A DNA stretch of 64,000 bases from Sphingobium aromaticiconvertens (GTDB lineage: Bacteria > Pseudomonadota > Alphaproteobacteria > Sphingomonadales > Sphingomonadaceae), in the NCBI RefSeq assembly GCF_037154075.1, contig NZ_JBANRJ010000001.1, positions 4,025,501 through 4,089,500 on the forward strand, read 5' to 3'. Positions 18,053-25,901 of the stretch are shown piece by piece (position 1 is the stretch's first letter; the number at the start of each line of letters is the position of its first letter). The position numbers were made by a program, and so were the translations under genes. Below the pieces are notes generated by a model, which was not told the DNA's origin, ran no database searches, and worked only from the letters and a program-made list of their open reading frames with translations.

Positions 18053-18191
18053 CCATTCTCTTCCTGTTCGAAGTGAGCGACGTGCTGCGTCGCCGGCCTG
18101 CTTCAAGATCATTCTGGTGCAAGCCGACTACCGGCACATTACGGGTACTTACGGATTCCTCTGATCGTCATTCCTGTTATCCTATTATGCT

Positions 18192-18205
18192 CGCCAAGAT
18201 TGGCG
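18192..18205. promoter_or_regulatory. Palindrome between the P-type ATPase and the MgtC-like gene
   Basis: CGCCAA-GA-TTGGCG, perfect 6-base arms, in the 262-base divergent promoter region. It could be an operator for either gene; no factor can be named. Confidence 0.3.
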
Positions 18206-18314
18206 CCGTGAGCCTTGGCCGCTACCCGCAGCCAATAGATATTCGCATTTGGATTGGGTCATACGGTCGCATCAAGGCCATTGGACGACCTTGCATTCAG
18301 AACCGAGGACATAA

Positions 18315-19607
18315 GTGACGGCGTTTGAGATGGATTTTGCGATAGCCGGAGGCGTTGCTACCATAGTCGGCATCGCGCTAGCGCTGGCCCTTGGCCTTCT
18401 CATCGGCGTCCAGCGTGGCTGGACCTTGCGCCATGAACCGGCCGGCTCCCGCTTCGCGGGCATCCGGACCTTTGGACTTCTGGGGCTGGCCGGAGGTGTC
18501 GCGGGCGCGCTTCGGCCGATCGAGCCAGGGGTGGCGATCATCCTCATGGCTGCTGCGGCCATGTTGGTTCTGATGGGATATGCGCAAGCGGCCTGGCGGG
18601 GCGGCCCGATCAGCGGCACGGCGAGCCTTGCCGGGCTGCTGACGCTTGGCTGCGGATTCCTGGCAACCACCCGGGAGGAACGCCTCGCCACGATCATCGC
18701 CGTGGTAATGACGCTGGTGCTTGCGCTCCGATCGCAGCTTCACGGCTGGATCGGGCGGTTGAGCGAGGTCGAGGTAAGCGCCATCGCCCGATTCGCACTG
18801 ATCTCGCTCGCCATCCTGCCACTCCTCCCCGATCGCCCTTGCGGTCCCTATGATGCCTGGAATCCGCGGCAACTGTGGATGGTGGTCGTCCTTGTTTCGG
18901 GCTTTTCCTTCGCCGGCTATATGGCCAGCAAGCGCCTGGGCGCATCGCGCGGGACGCTCGCGACGGCCGCTGCCGGCGCCATGGTTTCATCCACGGCGGT
19001 AACCGCCGCCTTGGCGACCCGGCTGCGCGACGATGCGGAAAATGGGCCCATTCTGATTGCAGGGATCACCACCGCCTCCGTGGTCATGCTGGTGCGCGTG
19101 CTGGTGTTGGTGGGCGCGCTGGCGCCGTTTGCGCTGCCGGCGCTGGCGCTGCTGGTCGCGCCGGCGGTGGTGGTCAGTGCCCTCGCCACGGCCTGGCAGC
19201 TCCGGGCTGCAGCGCTACTGCCCTCATCGTCCAGCCGGGAAGTTCTTGTTCGTAACCCGTTCAACCTTGCGCCGGCGCTCGGCCTCATGGCGCTGGTGAT
19301 GCTTCTGTCGCTGGCCTCGCGCTGGGTGCTCGATCGGTTTGGCGATGCCGGCCTTGCCACGGTTCTGGCCCTGTCGGGGATGGCGGATGTCGATTCCGCT
19401 ATCATCACGATGGGGGGGTTGCCAAAGGGCGTGCTGGACGGCCAAGCGGCGGGCCTTGTTCTGGCCGCCCCGGTCATGCTCAACACCCTCGTCAAGGCCG
19501 GGGCCACGATCAGCCTGGCCGGAAGGCATCGGGGCAGGTCCGCCGCCCTGGCCCTGATCGCGAGCGTCGCAGCGAGCCTACTGATGCTGCCCATCCTCTT
19601 GCACTGA
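18315..19607 (+). CDS. MgtC/SapB and DUF4010 membrane protein
   Basis: 430 residues from GTG 18315, with about 12 membrane helices. The N-terminal part has ALGLLIGVQRGW and FAGIRTFGLLGLAGG, the MgtC-like motif; the rest is the DUF4010 domain with NPFNLAPALGLM, LSGMADVDSAIITM and LVKAG. Function is not established for this family; ion homeostasis is suspected. It is divergent from the P-type ATPase. Confidence 0.85.
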   Translation: MTAFEMDFAIAGGVATIVGIALALALGLLIGVQRGWTLRHEPAGSRFAGIRTFGLLGLAGGVAGALRPIEPGVAIILMAAAAMLVLMGYAQAAWRGGPISGTASLAGLLTLGCGFLATTREERLATIIAVVMTLVLALRSQLHGWIGRLSEVEVSAIARFALISLAILPLLPDRPCGPYDAWNPRQLWMVVVLVSGFSFAGYMASKRLGASRGTLATAAAGAMVSSTAVTAALATRLRDDAENGPILIAGITTASVVMLVRVLVLVGALAPFALPALALLVAPAVVVSALATAWQLRAAALLPSSSSREVLVRNPFNLAPALGLMALVMLLSLASRWVLDRFGDAGLATVLALSGMADVDSAIITMGGLPKGVLDGQAAGLVLAAPVMLNTLVKAGATISLAGRHRGRSAALALIASVAASLLMLPILLH

Positions 19608-19642
19608 CCGATCGGGGGCGTCCGGCCACCCCGACTTCGCGG

Positions 19643-20104
19643 TCAGGAAATCGCCAAGGGCCGTTGCACCGACCCCAGCATTGGAGAGGTGATCGGAGCA
19701 TTCGTCAGCGATGACGGCGCCTGGCGGGACAGGTCCGCCAACGAATAGCCGTCAAGCACGGCAAGAAATGCGCCCAGGGCTTCGCCGAGCGCGCCCTGCA
19801 GGCCGCAGCGATGCGTGATGACGCACGAAGCACAATCGACAAGGTCGAAGTCCCCTTCCATCTCCCGTACGACAGCGCCGATATTGATGGCGTCGGGCGG
19901 CCGGCAAAGGCGCATGCCGCCGTGGCAGCCGCGCACGCTCTGGACATAGCCCGCCTTGCCCAACTCGTGGACGACCTTCATCAGATGGTTCTTGGAAATC
20001 GCATGCGCGGTGGCGATCTCGGCGATCGCGCAAACACGTTCGGGACGCTCGGCGAGATACAGCAGCACCCGGAGCGCATAGTCGGTGTAACGGGTCAATC
20101 GCAT
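19643..20104 (-). CDS. nsrR: Rrf2-family nitric-oxide-sensing repressor
   Basis: 153 residues. Rrf2 winged helix (MRLTRYTDYALRVLLYLA, then ISKNHLMKVVHELG) with a cysteine cluster Cys91, Cys94, Cys100 in DCASCVITHRCGLQG that fits iron-sulfur ligation in NsrR. NsrR loses its cluster function on NO exposure and derepresses NO-detoxification genes. The divergent neighbours are two globins and a YeaR-like protein, exactly such targets. The start ATG 20104 gives the family N-terminus. Confidence 0.9.
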   Translation of the reverse strand: MRLTRYTDYALRVLLYLAERPERVCAIAEIATAHAISKNHLMKVVHELGKAGYVQSVRGCHGGMRLCRPPDAINIGAVVREMEGDFDLVDCASCVITHRCGLQGALGEALGAFLAVLDGYSLADLSRQAPSSLTNAPITSPMLGSVQRPLAIS

Positions 20105-20145
20105 GCCGTCAGATATGGGAGAAAGCCGGTCCAAGCACTATAAGT

Positions 20146-20199
20146 ATATATCCCAAATGCATGTTTCTCTGTGCCCCGATAGATGCATCTCCAATACAT
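20146..20199 (+). promoter_or_regulatory. Two tandem NsrR-type boxes upstream of the globin operon
   Basis: ATATAT-CCCAA-ATGCAT (20146-20162) and ATGCAT-CTCCA-ATACAT (20183-20199). Both have the 6-5-6 layout of the enterobacterial NsrR site (ATGCAT-N5-ATGCAT). The first overlaps the likely -10 region (TATAAG/TATATA); the second sits just before the ribosome site of the first globin gene. The spacing between centres is 37 bases. Confidence 0.65.
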
Positions 20200-20216
20200 G
20201 ATTGGAGGACGAGACG

Positions 20217-20600
20217 GTGGCGCAGCGTACCGATATCGACGAAATTGGGCTGCGGCAGTTGGTCGACGCTTTCTATGCCCGGGTGCGGGCCGATAAGCTG
20301 ATCGGCCCACTCTTCAACGGCGCGATCGACGACTGGCTAGGCGATCTGACAAGGCTTGCCGACTTCTGGGGGGCAGCCGGTGCCGGCGCACGCACGCTAT
20401 CGCGCGCAGATCACGCCGGCCATGTTCGACCGTTGGCTCGCCTTGTGGGCGGAAACCACGAACGCGCTGATGACGCCCGAAGCGGCGCATATGTTGCAAG
20501 GCAAGGCCGCCCGCATTGCCGAAAGCTTGAGCCTCGCCCTGTTCTTCAAGCCATCGCCTTCCCCGACCGGCCGCAGGCCGGCCCGATCTCCAGGAGTATC
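20217..20600 (+). pseudogene. Truncated hemoglobin (group III-like), internal deletion with frameshift
   Basis: From GTG 20217 the first frame encodes a good truncated-globin start (VDAFYARVRADKLIGPLFN, then LTRLADFW). At about 20370 similarity leaves this frame and resumes in another frame with PVPAHARYRAQITPAMF and WLALWAETTNALM, ending SLALFF. Compared with intact relatives, about a dozen codons between LADFW and the QPVPAH segment are missing and the phase is changed. The product cannot be a full globin fold. Sequencing error is less likely than deletion because residues are actually absent. Confidence 0.7.
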
Positions 20601-20603
20601 GTC

Positions 20604-20678
20604 ATGTCCGTGCTTCCCGTGGAGACGCAGCCCGCCCCCTATCCCGCGCATGCCAAAGACATACGCCTCGCGGCCTGA
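20604..20678 (+). CDS. Possible 24-residue peptide between the globin genes
   Basis: ATG 20604 is preceded by CAGGAG at good spacing and opens a 24-codon frame (MSVLPVETQPAPYPAHAKDI...). Pro- and Ala-rich, no signal or membrane segment. It could be a leader peptide or the head of a shortened gene. Confidence 0.3.
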   Translation: MSVLPVETQPAPYPAHAKDIRLAA

Positions 20679-20749
20679 TTTCCCGGTTCGACCGCAGCGA
20701 GGGGCATGCGGACGATCCCACCACAACGCCCCAATCTGGAGAAGATCTC

Positions 20750-21193
20750 ATGGCACGCACGATGTCGGCTGAAACGATGGCTATCGTCAAATCCACCGCA
20801 CCCGCGCTTCAGCAGCACGGCTTGGCGATCACGACACGAATGTATGAACGCCTGTTTGTTGATCCCGAGATAAAGGCATTGTTCAATCAGGCCGCGCAAC
20901 GGTCGGGCGAGCAGCCGAAACGCCTAGCCGACGCCATCCTCGCTTTTGCCAAGAATGTCGACAAGCTCGACGTCCTGACTTCCGCGATCGAGCGCATCGC
21001 GAGCCGGCATGTCGAGACGCATATCAAGCCTGCGCATTACCCGGCCGTCGCCGATGCCCTGCTGCCGGCGATCAAGGACGTGCTGGGCAACGCGGTAGAT
21101 GAAAAGGTACTCGCGGCCTGGGGTGAAGCCTATTGGTTTCTTGCCGACGTGCTGATCGCGCGTGAGGCGGCGCTCTACGCCGAGGCGGCCTGA
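20750..21193 (+). CDS. Single-domain bacterial globin
   Basis: 147 residues, the length of Vitreoscilla-type globins and of the globin domain of flavohemoglobin. The proximal haem His is His87 in RIASRHVETHIKPAHY, followed by the family's YPAVADALLPAIKDVLG. There is no reductase domain. Likely binds O2 or NO and protects against nitrosative stress, given NsrR upstream. ATG 20762 is an alternative start. Confidence 0.9.
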   Translation: MARTMSAETMAIVKSTAPALQQHGLAITTRMYERLFVDPEIKALFNQAAQRSGEQPKRLADAILAFAKNVDKLDVLTSAIERIASRHVETHIKPAHYPAVADALLPAIKDVLGNAVDEKVLAAWGEAYWFLADVLIAREAALYAEAA

Positions 21194-21197
21194 TCCG

Positions 21198-21515
21198 ATG
21201 GAACTGGCTCCCGCAGCGGTCACTTTGCCCGATGGGATTGCCGCCTATCGACGTACCGCCGAGTTTACGTCGGAGACGATCCCGGCGGCCCTGCTGCGGG
21301 ACCACAGCACCAAGCCTGGTACATGGGGACTCATCCACGTGACCGAAGGCGCGTTGCGCTATAGGGTGACCGATCCCCGCCGGCAGCCGGGTGAACGGCT
21401 TTTGGCCTCTGGCGGGCCGCCCGGTGTCGTCGAGCCGACAATCCTTCACCATGTACTCCCGGTTGGCCCGGTTCGCTTTTATGTCGAATTCCGGCGCGCG
21501 GCGGACGCGTCGTGA
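21198..21515 (+). CDS. YeaR/TehB-like DUF1971 protein
   Basis: 105 residues. Small cupin-like fold with PAALLRDHSTKPGTWG, LIHVTEGALRYRVTD and HHVLPVGPVRFYVEF, the DUF1971 signature. E. coli YeaR of this family is induced by nitrate and NO and is NsrR-controlled, which fits this operon. Biochemical role unknown. Confidence 0.83.
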   Translation: MELAPAAVTLPDGIAAYRRTAEFTSETIPAALLRDHSTKPGTWGLIHVTEGALRYRVTDPRRQPGERLLASGGPPGVVEPTILHHVLPVGPVRFYVEFRRAADAS

Positions 21516-21979
21516 TCGACGATCTCGCCCTCGCGCGGACTCTGCATGTGGCAGCTGTCGTCCTTTGGATCGGTGGCGTCGCCTTCGTCACGACGGTGCT
21601 CATGCCAGCCATCCGGCGACGCTATCCACCTGGCGAGCGGCTCGCGACCTTCCATGCTTTCGAGGGGCGGTTCGCGGCGCAGGCTCGACTGTGGGTGCTG
21701 CTCGCCGGGTTAAGTGGCGGCTGGATGGTCGGGCGCGGCGGCATGCTCGAAAGGTTCGCCGACCTGCATTTCTGGTGGATGCACGCGATGCTGCTGCTCT
21801 GGATCGGCTTCGCTGCCATGCTCTTTGTAGCCGAGCCGTTGGTCGCTCACCGGCGCCTGGCGGATCCGGTGACGCCGGCGGCCGTCTTCGATCGCATGCA
21901 ACGGATGCATAATGCTGTGCTGGTCCTGTCACTCCTGACGGTCATGGCTGCCGTCGCGGGAAGCCATGGCCTCATCTGA
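21512..21979 (+). CDS. Four-helix membrane protein, CopD/DUF2269-like
   Basis: 155 residues starting at GTG 21512, overlapping the previous stop (GTGA). Four hydrophobic segments; the first carries ARTLHVAAVVLWIGGVAFVT, typical of CopD-like and other haem/copper-associated membrane proteins, with His residues at helix ends (LHVAA, FWWMHAML, RMHNAVL) that could bind haem. Last gene of the NsrR-linked operon. Confidence 0.75.
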   Translation: MIDDLALARTLHVAAVVLWIGGVAFVTTVLMPAIRRRYPPGERLATFHAFEGRFAAQARLWVLLAGLSGGWMVGRGGMLERFADLHFWWMHAMLLLWIGFAAMLFVAEPLVAHRRLADPVTPAAVFDRMQRMHNAVLVLSLLTVMAAVAGSHGLI

Positions 21980-22138
21980 GCAACGCTGAACTCGCAAACT
22001 ATCGGAGGCCGTCGGCCGGCCGGCGGCCAGTCCCCGGGGGTACGCCACCGACAATGCCACCATCCATTTGGTTTGCCGCAACGCGAAGCCGCTTTGCCGC
22101 CACAGGTTGCTGAGCGAACAGCCATCCAGTGATCGCTG

Positions 22139-22155
22139 CAGTCACCATGTGACTG
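22139..22155. promoter_or_regulatory. Palindrome upstream of the second universal stress gene
   Basis: CAGTCAC-CAT-GTGACTG, perfect 7-base arms, 77 bases before the stress-protein start. A CAGTCAC also occurs at about 23104 beyond the gene. Candidate operator; regulator unknown. Confidence 0.4.
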
Positions 22156-22231
22156 TCTCGCATCAGTATAGTCCCGCATATTCTGAGCCGTGGGTCGCAA
22201 ATAGAGTCCCTCCATCAATATGGAGGCGACG

Positions 22232-23032
22232 ATGAAGAACATTCTTTTGCTGGTTCACGCCGACGATGGGCAGGAAGCCAGGCTGCAGACGGCGCTCGAC
22301 CTGACACGTGCCCTTGATGGGCATCTGACCTGTATCGACGTCACGCAATCGCCGGTGGTCGCGGGCGACCTCTATGCCGGCTTTGGTGAAGCCGTGATGC
22401 TGACCGACGAGCGGGAGAACGAGGCAAAGAACAGGGCTGCGCTGACGGAGCGCCTCTCGCATGAAGACGTTCGCTGGGACTGGACCGACGCGACCGGCGA
22501 TATCGCCAGTTGTGTCCTCGAGGCGGCGACGCTCGCGGATCTGATCGTGCTCAATCGGACGCTCGACGCCTATCCCCTTCCCGATATGCGCACGATCGCC
22601 AGCCGGATCGTGATGCACGCGCACAAGCCCATCATTGCTGTTCCTGAGAAGCTGGAACGGTTCAACGCGGCCGGTCGCGCGCTCATCGCCTGGGATGGTC
22701 AGGCGTCTGCGGCAGACACGATGCGCGCCTGCGTGCCCCTTCTTCAGCTCGCATCCGACGTCCATATTTTCATGGCCCGTGACGGCGCCGAAAAGACCGA
22801 ACCGACCGAAGCCGCCGAATATCTGTCACGCCATGGCGTGCACGCGAGCGTGAAGATCGTCGACGACGGACTTCACGCGCCGGACGCGTTGATCGCCGAG
22901 GAAGCGGCTCTTTGGCACGCCGACTATGTGCTGATGGGCGCCTATAGTCACGGCCGACTGTTGGAAGCGTTTGGCGGCGTCACGAAGCGGATGCTCACCA
23001 AGAGCAAGCTGCCGCTGGTGCTCGGGCACTGA
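22232..23032 (+). CDS. Tandem-domain universal stress protein
   Basis: 266 residues from ATG 22232 (ribosome site GGAGG). Two Usp folds; the second ends with MGAYSHGRLLEAFGGVTKRML, the ATP-binding loop. Same architecture as the product of 10637-11470. The first domain has HAHKPIIAVPE at its end. Cytoplasmic, probably induced on oxygen limitation, but direct evidence is lacking: no FNR box lies upstream, only the CAGTCAC palindrome. Confidence 0.9.
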   Translation: MKNILLLVHADDGQEARLQTALDLTRALDGHLTCIDVTQSPVVAGDLYAGFGEAVMLTDERENEAKNRAALTERLSHEDVRWDWTDATGDIASCVLEAATLADLIVLNRTLDAYPLPDMRTIASRIVMHAHKPIIAVPEKLERFNAAGRALIAWDGQASAADTMRACVPLLQLASDVHIFMARDGAEKTEPTEAAEYLSRHGVHASVKIVDDGLHAPDALIAEEAALWHADYVLMGAYSHGRLLEAFGGVTKRMLTKSKLPLVLGH

Positions 23033-23160
23033 AGGGGCCGTGTGCGTAAGTGCGACGGTCGACTGCCGTCATCCAGAGGTTCGCGCCGCCGTGGCCATGG
23101 AAGCAGTCACAAATTACACTCTGACTCCTTGAAGGGCATATCAGCCCCTCAGTGAATAAT

Positions 23161-23174
23161 TTGACCACGATCAA
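23161..23174 (+). promoter_or_regulatory. FNR-type binding site
   Basis: TTGACCACGATCAA matches the FNR/FnrN/ANR consensus TTGAT-N4-ATCAA at nine of ten positions. With its centre at 23167.5, a class II promoter would start transcription near 23209, just before the hairpin of the candidate small RNA. No gene start lies closer than ompW, 510 bases away. Confidence 0.7.
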
Positions 23175-23207
23175 AGAGAGAAGCGCTACCCTCGCCTAAC
23201 ACCATAC

Positions 23208-23280
23208 CGGACGCGGGCTATCTCCTCCCCGCCCGCGAACGGAACTCGCCCCCTCCGGGCAACCGGGTGGGGCGTCCTTT
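23208..23280 (+). ncRNA. Candidate FNR-activated small RNA with exposed anti-Shine-Dalgarno loop
   Basis: Two hairpins in about 70 bases. The first (23212-23237) has a perfect 7-bp stem CGCGGGC/GCCCGCG with a 12-base loop TATCTCCTCCCC, which carries CUCCUCCC complementary to ribosome-binding sites. The second (23247-23274) pairs CGCCCC...CCGG with CCGG...GGGGCG and is followed by TCCTTT, a plausible terminator. The FNR box ends 34 bases upstream. Alphaproteobacteria have several small RNAs that display CCUCC loops. This one is inferred from sequence alone. Confidence 0.6.
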
Positions 23281-23684
23281 CGTACGTATCGCGGAAACGA
23301 AGCTCAAACCTCCGCATCCCCTTGAAGTACTCCTGTTCGGTCGAGCCAGATCACGGCACGGCCCTCGCAAGCCAACGGTCTTCGACGGGGCGAGTTCATG
23401 CTGCAACGCGGCTCGGTATTGTTCGAGAACGGCCGCGACACCACCACTTGAGAGATACTATCAGGCGCGCTTCGAACAGTGCGCCAGAGAGCGGAGCGGA
23501 TCCACGGCAATCTGCGCGACATCTATCGCGCCAATGCGCATAATTTCCGCCTCTGTAGTCCGACGAAACCAATGCGACCGGGTCTATTGGAACCAAATCA
23601 GATCGCGCACATATGTTTGCGCTCGGTCAAAGTTCGAAGTCGGCAAGTCTCCTAATCCATATCTAACACGGCATGGAGATAGGC
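23281..23684. other. Intergenic region before ompW
   Basis: No gene recognised. TTGCG-CTCG-GTCAA at 23617-23630, with TTG and TCAA in FNR-like positions, is a degenerate FNR site 55 bases before ompW. A weak FNR control of ompW is possible, as known in enterobacteria. Confidence 0.35.
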
Positions 23685-24344
23685 ATGAAAAGGATAGTCC
23701 TTGTATCGATTGGCGCAGTTGTTGCCGCGCTCGCGGTCCCGGCCCATGCCGAAGAAGCAGACAAGCGTTGGATCATCCGTGCCCGTGCGATCCGGGTGAC
23801 GCCGACCGAGGAGACCGGCCCGATCCTTCCGAGTTTTCCGACCGCCCATACGGCGGTGACAAACAGTTATGCGCCGGAAGTGGACTTCACCTATATGGCG
23901 ACCAGGCACATCGGCGCCGAACTGATCCTGGCCACGACGAAGCATCACATCGAAGGACGCGGCGCGCTTGACGGACTCGGCAAGGCAGGACGAACCTGGG
24001 TGCTTCCGCCAACGCTCACGCTTCAATATCATTTTGCCCCCAACGCACATATCCGGCCCTATGTCGGCGCGGGCGTCAACTACACGATCTTCTATTCGGA
24101 AAAGGCCAGCAATGCGCTCCAGTCGGCGATTGGTGACACGAAGCTGAAACTGAAGGACAGCTTCGGCTATGCCCTGCAGGCCGGCGTCGATATCGACATT
24201 ACCCCTCGCATTTTCCTCAATATTGACCTCAAATATATCGACATCGATACCACGGCCCGTCTGACGACGGGCAGTCTGATCAACCGCGAGCGTGTCCACC
24301 TTGACCCTCTGGTGCCTGGTATCGGCATCGGCATGCGGTTCTGA
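23685..24344 (+). CDS. ompW: OmpW family outer-membrane protein
   Basis: 219 residues with a signal peptide cleaved after AHA. Barrel features: RWIIRARAIRVTP at the start of the mature protein, NSYAPEVDFTYMATRHIGAELI, HFAPNAHIRPYVGAGVNYTIFY, and a C-terminal aromatic MRF. All are OmpW hallmarks. OmpW forms a narrow hydrophobic channel. ATG 23685 is preferred because GGAGATAGG lies upstream. Confidence 0.93.
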   Translation: MKRIVLVSIGAVVAALAVPAHAEEADKRWIIRARAIRVTPTEETGPILPSFPTAHTAVTNSYAPEVDFTYMATRHIGAELILATTKHHIEGRGALDGLGKAGRTWVLPPTLTLQYHFAPNAHIRPYVGAGVNYTIFYSEKASNALQSAIGDTKLKLKDSFGYALQAGVDIDITPRIFLNIDLKYIDIDTTARLTTGSLINRERVHLDPLVPGIGIGMRF

Positions 24345-24347
24345 GCG

Positions 24348-24869
24348 ATGCAAGCCGCCACGAACCTGGTCCCACCGATGGGTTGGTACATGATCGACGA
24401 GATCGACCTGATCGCGCTGCTTATCGACCACGCCGAGCTTGCCTGTCTTTGCGACATGCTGGAATCGGTTGCGGACGCTCTGCCGACCCTTCCGGAAGAA
24501 GATGACGCGGCTTGGGTTTGCCGTGAGCTTGAGAACCGGCTTCCCACCCATGAAGCTCGAGAGCGCAGGTTCTTGGAAACCGTTTTCGCCCCACGGGCGA
24601 TGCCGAACGGCGAAGCGGTCCTTGATCGTATCCGCTGCCGCAGCGCGTCACAGGTTGTGCAAGCGCAGGACCTCGTCGCGGCTCTCCAGCCTGGCGCCTC
24701 TCCACTGCCGGCAACAACATTGGGATATATGCTTCGCTGCTTCTTCGAAGCGTGCCGGGCCGATATGGCGTTCGAGGAGTTGGCGATCCTCGGGCTCGCG
24801 GAGCAGCGTCTTACGCCCGCAGCGCGAACATTATTGCGCGACAGCCTCGACCGGCGCTGTCGCGCCTAG
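24348..24869 (+). CDS. Helical hypothetical protein
   Basis: 173 residues, starting 3 bases after ompW (ATG 24348; ATG 24390 possible). All-helical with no membrane segment. The spacing of DEIDLIALLIDHAELACLCDML ... THEARERRFLETVF ... FEELAILG is reminiscent of four-helix hemerythrin-like bundles, with His and Glu residues that might bind metal, but the full HHE motif is not present. Position between ompW and the FNR-type regulator suggests an oxygen-linked role. Confidence 0.6.
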   Translation: MQAATNLVPPMGWYMIDEIDLIALLIDHAELACLCDMLESVADALPTLPEEDDAAWVCRELENRLPTHEARERRFLETVFAPRAMPNGEAVLDRIRCRSASQVVQAQDLVAALQPGASPLPATTLGYMLRCFFEACRADMAFEELAILGLAEQRLTPAARTLLRDSLDRRCRA

Positions 24870-24882
24870 CGGCCACGATCAT

Positions 24883-25642
24883 TCAGGCAGCGTCGGCCAT
24901 TCGCCTGAGCGCGTCGCGCTTGAGTATCGTCACCGCGCGACCGCCCGGCAGGGCAATCACGCCGGCCATCTTGAGCTTGGTCATTTGCCGGCTGACCGTT
25001 TCGATGGTGAGGCCCAGCACATCGGCGATTGCGCCTCGGGAAAGAGGAAGATCGAAGGTTACCGGTCCATTGGCGCTGGCGCTATAGCCCCCGATCCTCT
25101 CGAAAGTTTGGAGCAGAAAGTCTGCGATCCACTCGCTGGCACTTTGACGACCGAGTAGAAGCATGCGCTTGCGCGCATCGCTCAGCGTATCGAAGGTACG
25201 GCGCAGGAGAGCCTGGGTCATCCCGTTTCGCGTCGACAGAAACCCTTCGAAATCGGACTTACGAAAGGTGCAGATTTCCGCGTCTCCCAACGCCGTCACT
25301 GTGAATTCGAAGCTGCCCACGAAGGGCTGTCACGAAGTCCGACGGATAGAGTAAGCCGACAATCTGTTCGCGGCCGTCGGCGGTCAACGCGCTGACTTTC
25401 AGGATTCCCGAAAGGACGTTCGCGCAACCGCGGCTCTCCTCTCCTGCCCAGGCGATCGATTCGCCGCGACGTAAACGGCGGCGCCGGCCAAGCTTGTGCA
25501 GCATGATGAGGTCTTCACCCGCAAGCGTTCCGCACAAAGAGTCCCGGCGAACCGCGCAATCCATACAAACCGATGTCGGAAACCTCTCCTCACCATCGGG
25601 CCAATCCAAGGTTGTGCGGCTACCGAGCATCTTCATCCCCAC
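24883..25642 (-). pseudogene. FNR/FnrN-type oxygen regulator, frameshifted
   Basis: The first frame (from 25642) has the four ligands expected of an oxygen-sensing [4Fe-4S] FNR: VCMDCAVRRDSLCGTL and RGCANVLSG, followed by the cyclic-nucleotide-fold. At about 25325-25333 the phase changes, and the rest continues in another frame from GSFEFTVTALGDAEICTF to the helix-turn-helix LGLTIETVSRQMTKL, whose E--SR matches FNR and so should read TTGAT. The expected FVGRPF motif is what is damaged. Either a true lesion or a base-calling error; if real, FNR sites in this locus depend on another copy. Confidence 0.8.
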
Positions 25643-25672
25643 TCACGCATCTACGCCGGCGGAGTCCAGAGT

Positions 25673-25811
25673 TCAGGCCGGCAACGGTTTCGGAAGCTCA
25701 GTTTCGTCCGGCACCGTCGCCCCATTGGGCAAGTGGACCTCGTGCCAGGTGCCGTTGAGGATACTGAAGCCGACCGCGAGGCCGAGCCCGAGAACCCAAG
25801 CGAAATACCAT
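25673..25811 (-). pseudogene. cydX: cydX, start codon region damaged
   Basis: The frame reads WYFAWVLGLGLAVGFSILNG and a short polar tail, matching the cytochrome bd small subunit CydX, which starts MWYFAW in E. coli. Here the Trp is preceded by ACA, and the nearby ATG (ACATGGTAT) is in another frame, as if two bases of ATGTGG were lost. CydX is needed for stability of the bd oxidase. It follows a cydB remnant by 18 bases, the normal order. Confidence 0.7.
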
Positions 25812-25829
25812 GTGGCGATGTGCCTGCTA

Positions 25830-25901
25830 TCAGTAGTAATCCGGATGCGTGGAAACGACCCCGGTCGTCAGACGGCCCCACATGATCTTGTGGGCCCAGG
25901 C
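25830..25901 (-). pseudogene. cydB: 3' end of cydB (cytochrome bd subunit II)
   Basis: Only the last two dozen codons remain: AWAHKIMWGRL, then a short tail and stop at 25830. This fits the last transmembrane helix end and cytoplasmic tail of CydB. Upstream of 25905 the similarity stops abruptly, so the rest of cydAB has been lost or replaced. Confidence 0.55.
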
